Assembly (NCBI GenBank): GCA_003223115.1
Contig: QHXW01000063.1
Coordinates: 1 to 38,084 of the forward strand
DNA from: Acidobacteriota bacterium
GTDB taxonomy: Bacteria > Acidobacteriota > Terriglobia > Bryobacterales > Bryobacteraceae
Length of the DNA stretch: 38,084 nucleotides
Reading direction: 5' to 3'
Under the pieces are notes generated by a model. It made no database searches. It worked only from the letters and a program-made list of their open reading frames with translations, and was not told the DNA's origin. Both the position numbers and the translations under genes were made by a program. Shown piece by piece: positions 35,394-38,084 of this stretch. Positions within the stretch are counted from its first letter, which is position 1, and every line of letters begins with the position of its first letter.

Positions 35394-36305
35394 CTACGCT
35401 CCAGGAAACTTCCAGATATTCAGGGCATTCTTGCCGAGAATCAGTTCACGATCTTCGGCGGAATAAAAATCGAGCACAGAGTTGACGAACTCCAGTTCCT
35501 TATCCATCGGCAGTTCCCAACGCGGCCGGGGATACCCGGTGCCCCAGATCAACTTGCGCCCGCCGAATTCCTCGTAGACCGCCTTAAAAAACGGCCTGAT
35601 ATCGTGATGAGGGAATTTGGTAAGTGAAATCTCGTAGGGTTCGGAAGCACTGATCCAAACCTGCGAAAATTTCTTCAAACGAAACATCTTGCGGAAGTTC
35701 TGCCACGGATCCGCGGCTTTCAGATCCGGCTCGCCCAAATGGTCTACCACAATCTTCACGCCCGGAAAACGGCTGGCCATCTCTTCCAGCATGGGCATCT
35801 GGTGCGGCAGAATGTAGAAGTTGAACACGGCACCCCGGCGCTCCGCCTCACGCCAAAGGGGATAGAGCGCTTTCGAGTTCATCCAAGTCGATTGAGGATG
35901 GTAAAGCGGGCTGAAACGCATGCCCTGAAATCCATGCTCTCGGATCCAGTAGCGCAGACGCTCGGGAGCCTTCGGATCTTCCGGATTGAGCAAACCGTGG
36001 GCCACGAACAGGTCTGGATACCGGTGGAGCGAGTAACTGATGTAGGAGTTGTCCCAACCGTAGTAGCGTGGATTGATCAAGACCGCGTAACGCAAACCGT
36101 AATCCCGTATTTCCTGCACTTCATTCTCGATGGGAGCCGCTATCTCGGGGCGCGCCTCCGGATGCTCGGGATGATGAAATGGGAACTTCGGGTCCAGAGT
36201 CCACACCTCCAAGTGGGTGTCGATGATCAAGGGTTTGGCTTTCGTCCGCAGGGCGGCCGCTTGTACCAAGAACCGCCTTCGATTAAGACTGTTCGTTAAG
36301 AACAT
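35394..36305 (-). CDS. Amidohydrolase_2-family protein with Tat-like leader
   Basis: The 303-residue protein has an N-terminal RRRFLVQAAA twin-arginine-like motif (about 9-18) and a TIM-barrel metal-dependent hydrolase domain of the amidohydrolase_2 type (2-pyrone-4,6-dicarboxylate lactonase/ACMSD relatives). Landmarks are LIIDTHLEVWTLDPKFPFHHPE, YAVLINPRYYGWDNSYI, HGFQGMRFSPLYHP, VDHLGEPDLKAADPW, KLIWGTGYPRPRWE and ILGKNALNIWKF. The family's initial HxH appears as HLE in this sequence, so one usual metal ligand position is Glu. It is the upstream neighbour of the broken secreted gene and is divergent from sixA. The substrate is unknown. Confidence 0.8.
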   Translation of the reverse strand: MFLTNSLNRRRFLVQAAALRTKAKPLIIDTHLEVWTLDPKFPFHHPEHPEARPEIAAPIENEVQEIRDYGLRYAVLINPRYYGWDNSYISYSLHRYPDLFVAHGLLNPEDPKAPERLRYWIREHGFQGMRFSPLYHPQSTWMNSKALYPLWREAERRGAVFNFYILPHQMPMLEEMASRFPGVKIVVDHLGEPDLKAADPWQNFRKMFRLKKFSQVWISASEPYEISLTKFPHHDIRPFFKAVYEEFGGRKLIWGTGYPRPRWELPMDKELEFVNSVLDFYSAEDRELILGKNALNIWKFPGA

Positions 36306-36354
36306 TACAAAGCTCTCTGAATTGATGTTGGCACGCTGGTATACGTATTAGCGA

Positions 36355-36840
36355 GTGCAACTTCATTTGCTGCGCCATGGCCGGGCCGAAGACGAAGGGC
36401 CCGGCGCATCCGATTTGGCGCGCAAACTCACGCCCCGAGGGCGCGCAGAAGTGCAGCAAGTTCTCGAGCGGGTGCGAAGAGCGGGTGCGGTGCCCTCGCT
36501 CATTCTGAGCAGCCCCTATGTGCGCGCGTTCGAGAGCGCAGAAATTGCCGCGAAGATATTGGGCTACGCAGGGACCATCATTCGAACCGATGCCCTGTTG
36601 CCCATTTCCGCTCCGCGACGCATCTGGGACGAGATCCGGAGCCAGCAGACCGAATCGCAGATCCTGCTTGCCGGACACCAGCCTCTGCTGGGCCAACTGC
36701 TGGCTAATCTCCTTGGCGCTCTGGCCTTGCAGGTGGCGATGCGTCCGGCAACGCTGGTTCGTATCGATGTGGACCACTTCGGTGCCGAACCGCATGGCGT
36801 GCTCCATTGGGTTTTGCCGCCCGAACTCGCCGCGGAGTGA
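36355..36840 (+). CDS. sixA: Phosphohistidine phosphatase SixA-type protein
   Basis: The 161-residue histidine phosphatase begins MQLHLLRHGRAEDEG, with the catalytic RHG at residues 7-9, then LILSSPYVRAFESAEIAA with the conserved Arg, and ILLAGHQPLLGQLLANLL with the second catalytic His near 107. Family members dephosphorylate phosphohistidine signal-transfer domains or nitrogen-related phosphotransfer proteins. The start is GTG at 36355. It is divergent from the amidohydrolase gene, across a gap of 49 bp, and convergent with the PEGA-domain remnant. Confidence 0.8.
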   Translation: MQLHLLRHGRAEDEGPGASDLARKLTPRGRAEVQQVLERVRRAGAVPSLILSSPYVRAFESAEIAAKILGYAGTIIRTDALLPISAPRRIWDEIRSQQTESQILLAGHQPLLGQLLANLLGALALQVAMRPATLVRIDVDHFGAEPHGVLHWVLPPELAAE

Positions 36841-36908
36841 TCCGGGACGCGACCCACACGGTGATCCTGGGTCTTCGATTTGAAGCAGCAATTCTTGCGC
36901 GCCTTCCG

Positions 36909-37795
36909 TCAGCGCTTGGCCGAGACCCTGCCCGCGGCCAACTGCCCCGTGAGATCGGCTGTGATCTTGACCGACTCATTGGGCTTCAACCACGAATTCG
37001 CCGGTCCATTGTGCCAGTCCAGGCTTGGCGATGGTCACCGTGTAGGAGCCTGGTGCCAAGGGCGTGGTGACGGGGGTAATTCCCACCGCTTGCCCGTAGA
37101 ATGAGACCCGCGCGCCCGGGGGGTTGGACGCAAACGTCACCGGCACCATTGTGGACGGAGCCGCGGGCGGTTGTTGCGGCGTCGCCGGTTGCGGTGCCTT
37201 GCCGCTTTCTGTGTCGGTATCCTTCAGCATTTCCAGTCGTTGGCTCGTTCGGGCCTCCAGCACAGGAATTAAGGTCTGAGAAGTTTGCTTTGAAATTTCG
37301 AATGCAATCGCTTCCGGCGTGCCATCCGCGGGAAAAGTTCCATGTCAGCCATGCCTCCGGCGGTGCCGGATTGAACAGCCTGTGACTTCGACCGCAGCCG
37401 ACTACCGGCTTCCCGCGCAGTTTTGCGGAGACAACCGATGTTGGAAATAAACGGCTTGACTGGAAGTCACAGACCAGCGAATGCTTTTTCGAGAAAAGCG
37501 CCGGGAGTGCGGTGATGCCCAGTGTCATCATGGCCTTATGCGAATCGACGTTTACGCCAGCACGGTCCCCGCACTCCATCCGCTTGATGCGCTGGTAGGG
37601 CAGATCGAACATTCCACCCTCGTACACGAAGTGGAGGATTTGGGTATCGGCCGTGTCGATAGAGCCTTGGGTACGCTTGGGGAGCGCCACTGATCCGCCG
37701 GCATACTCGGCCCGGTCTCCGCGCGTCGTGGCGGCGTTCAGGGGTACAGAAATACAAACTAAAGAGACAAACAGCGCGGCTTCTCGCTCATTCAA
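36909..37795 (-). pseudogene. PEGA-domain protein, frameshifted
   Basis: The first frame, starting at TTG 37795 and reading a signal-like segment and then STPLNAAT-type residues, TTRGDRAEYAGG, LPKRTQGSIDTADTQILHFVYEGGMFDLPYQRIKRME and ITALPALFSKKHSLV, is typical of an exported acidobacterial protein. It shifts near 37335 (within CCGCGGATGG) into a second frame reading DGTPEAIAFEISKQ, LEARTSQRLEMLKD, a Pro/Gln linker and a PEGA-like domain (VPVTFASNPPGARVSFYGQAVGITPVTTPLAPGSYTVTIAKPGLAQWTGEFVVEA). One extra C at about 36980 creates the stop at 36976. Removing it continues NESVKITADLTGQLAAGRVSAKR to TGA 36911-36909. At least two indels make it non-functional as sequenced. Confidence 0.65.
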
Positions 37796-37817
37796 GGTTG
37801 AGCCCGGATTACAGCCG

Positions 37818-37829
37818 GTGCAATTGCAC
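37818..37829. promoter_or_regulatory. 12-bp perfect palindrome upstream of the PEGA gene
   Basis: GTGCAATTGCAC is a fully symmetric 12-bp palindrome lying 23-34 bp upstream of the PEGA gene start on the minus strand. It could be a repressor site, but no repeat of it was seen elsewhere in the window. Confidence 0.3.
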
Positions 37830-37970
37830 AAAAGCAAGCAAATTTTCAGGCCGATGGTTAGCAGCCCGATCTCTCTCACAAAAATCGCCGGCTGATGCGT
37901 ATAACAGTCGCGCATAATTAAAGGGACATAAACCCAACAAGTGTGGCATACTCATTAGGAAGGAGTTGCC

Positions 37971-38084
37971 ATGCTTGCACGACTACTGCGATTGCACCCG
38001 AGCACATGGAAGCGGTTAGTACGACTCAGCAAAGAGGCCGAACGCGACGGAGCCTATCGCGTGGCGAAACGACTGCAGGCGGTC
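37971..38084 (+). mobile_element. IS630-type transposase, N-terminal part, cut by the window edge
   Basis: An ATG at 37971, preceded by an AAGGAG ribosome-binding site, opens a frame reading MLARLLRLHPSTWKRLVRLS followed by KEAERDGAYRVAKRLQAV to the window end. This resembles the N-terminal helix-turn-helix region of IS630-family transposases. Only 38 codons are visible, so the catalytic domain is unseen. The upstream 90 bp are AT-rich and probably contain the element's left end. Confidence 0.6.

Overview
The window looks like a piece of a GC-rich Acidobacteriota chromosome, most likely Bryobacterales/Solibacterales. This rests on the coding style (GTG and TTG starts, ATGA/TAATG overlaps), several twin-arginine-signalled or exported enzymes, two adjacent PQQ-type propellers, and a broken gene whose C-terminus resembles the repeat-rich C-terminal domain described from Solibacter (TIGR03437-like). 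No rRNA, tRNA, CRISPR array or prophage was recognised. Everything is read from sequence without database searches.

Layout. The left end (1-360) holds two opposed fragments of ISKra4-type transposases. A weakly supported membrane protein (729-1358) and a multiply frameshifted DUF457-like hydrolase remnant (1373-1895) follow. A DegT/DnrJ-type aminotransferase with a Tat-like leader (2051-3373) converges, across a double hairpin, on a long minus-strand gene train (12529 to 3472). The train encodes a LuxE-like adenylate-forming enzyme, an aldehyde-dehydrogenase-fold reductase broken by a 16-bp tandem duplication, a GT4 glycosyltransferase, a LolD-like ATPase, a VOC protein, a 1089-residue FtsX-type permease and the transglycosylase MtgA. 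Divergent from it lie two PQQ-like propeller genes, the first broken with a pair of EF-hands, the second intact.

The centre (15453-23510, minus strand) carries a YtcJ-like amidohydrolase, an HtrA/DegP protease, CoaE, FolD, an MsbA-like ABC exporter, an ankyrin lipoprotein and a RluB/RsuA-family pseudouridine synthase. Divergent from this is a compact plus-strand unit: an imidazolonepropionase-like protein without its metal ligands, coupled to glutamate formimidoyltransferase and then lipoyl synthase. An Hsp20 gene with a possible RNA-thermometer leader and an NAD(P)-dependent aldehyde dehydrogenase follow.

The right part holds a two-domain PRC-barrel protein, a VOC protein, an MFS exporter, a TPR protein coupled to a DUF6798-like membrane protein, a Solibacter-type secreted protein broken by one base, a Tat-signalled amidohydrolase_2 protein, SixA, a frameshifted PEGA-domain gene and the start of an IS630-type transposase.

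Theme. Housekeeping genes (coaE, folD, lipA, mtgA, msbA-like, rlu) are intact, while accessory genes repeatedly carry one-base indels or short tandem duplications. This suggests real gene decay or phase-variable lesions, although assembly error cannot be excluded from the sequence alone. The most notable items are the dead imidazolonepropionase paralogue coupled to FtcD, the 16-bp duplication that exactly shifts the LuxC-like gene, and the Hsp20 leader.
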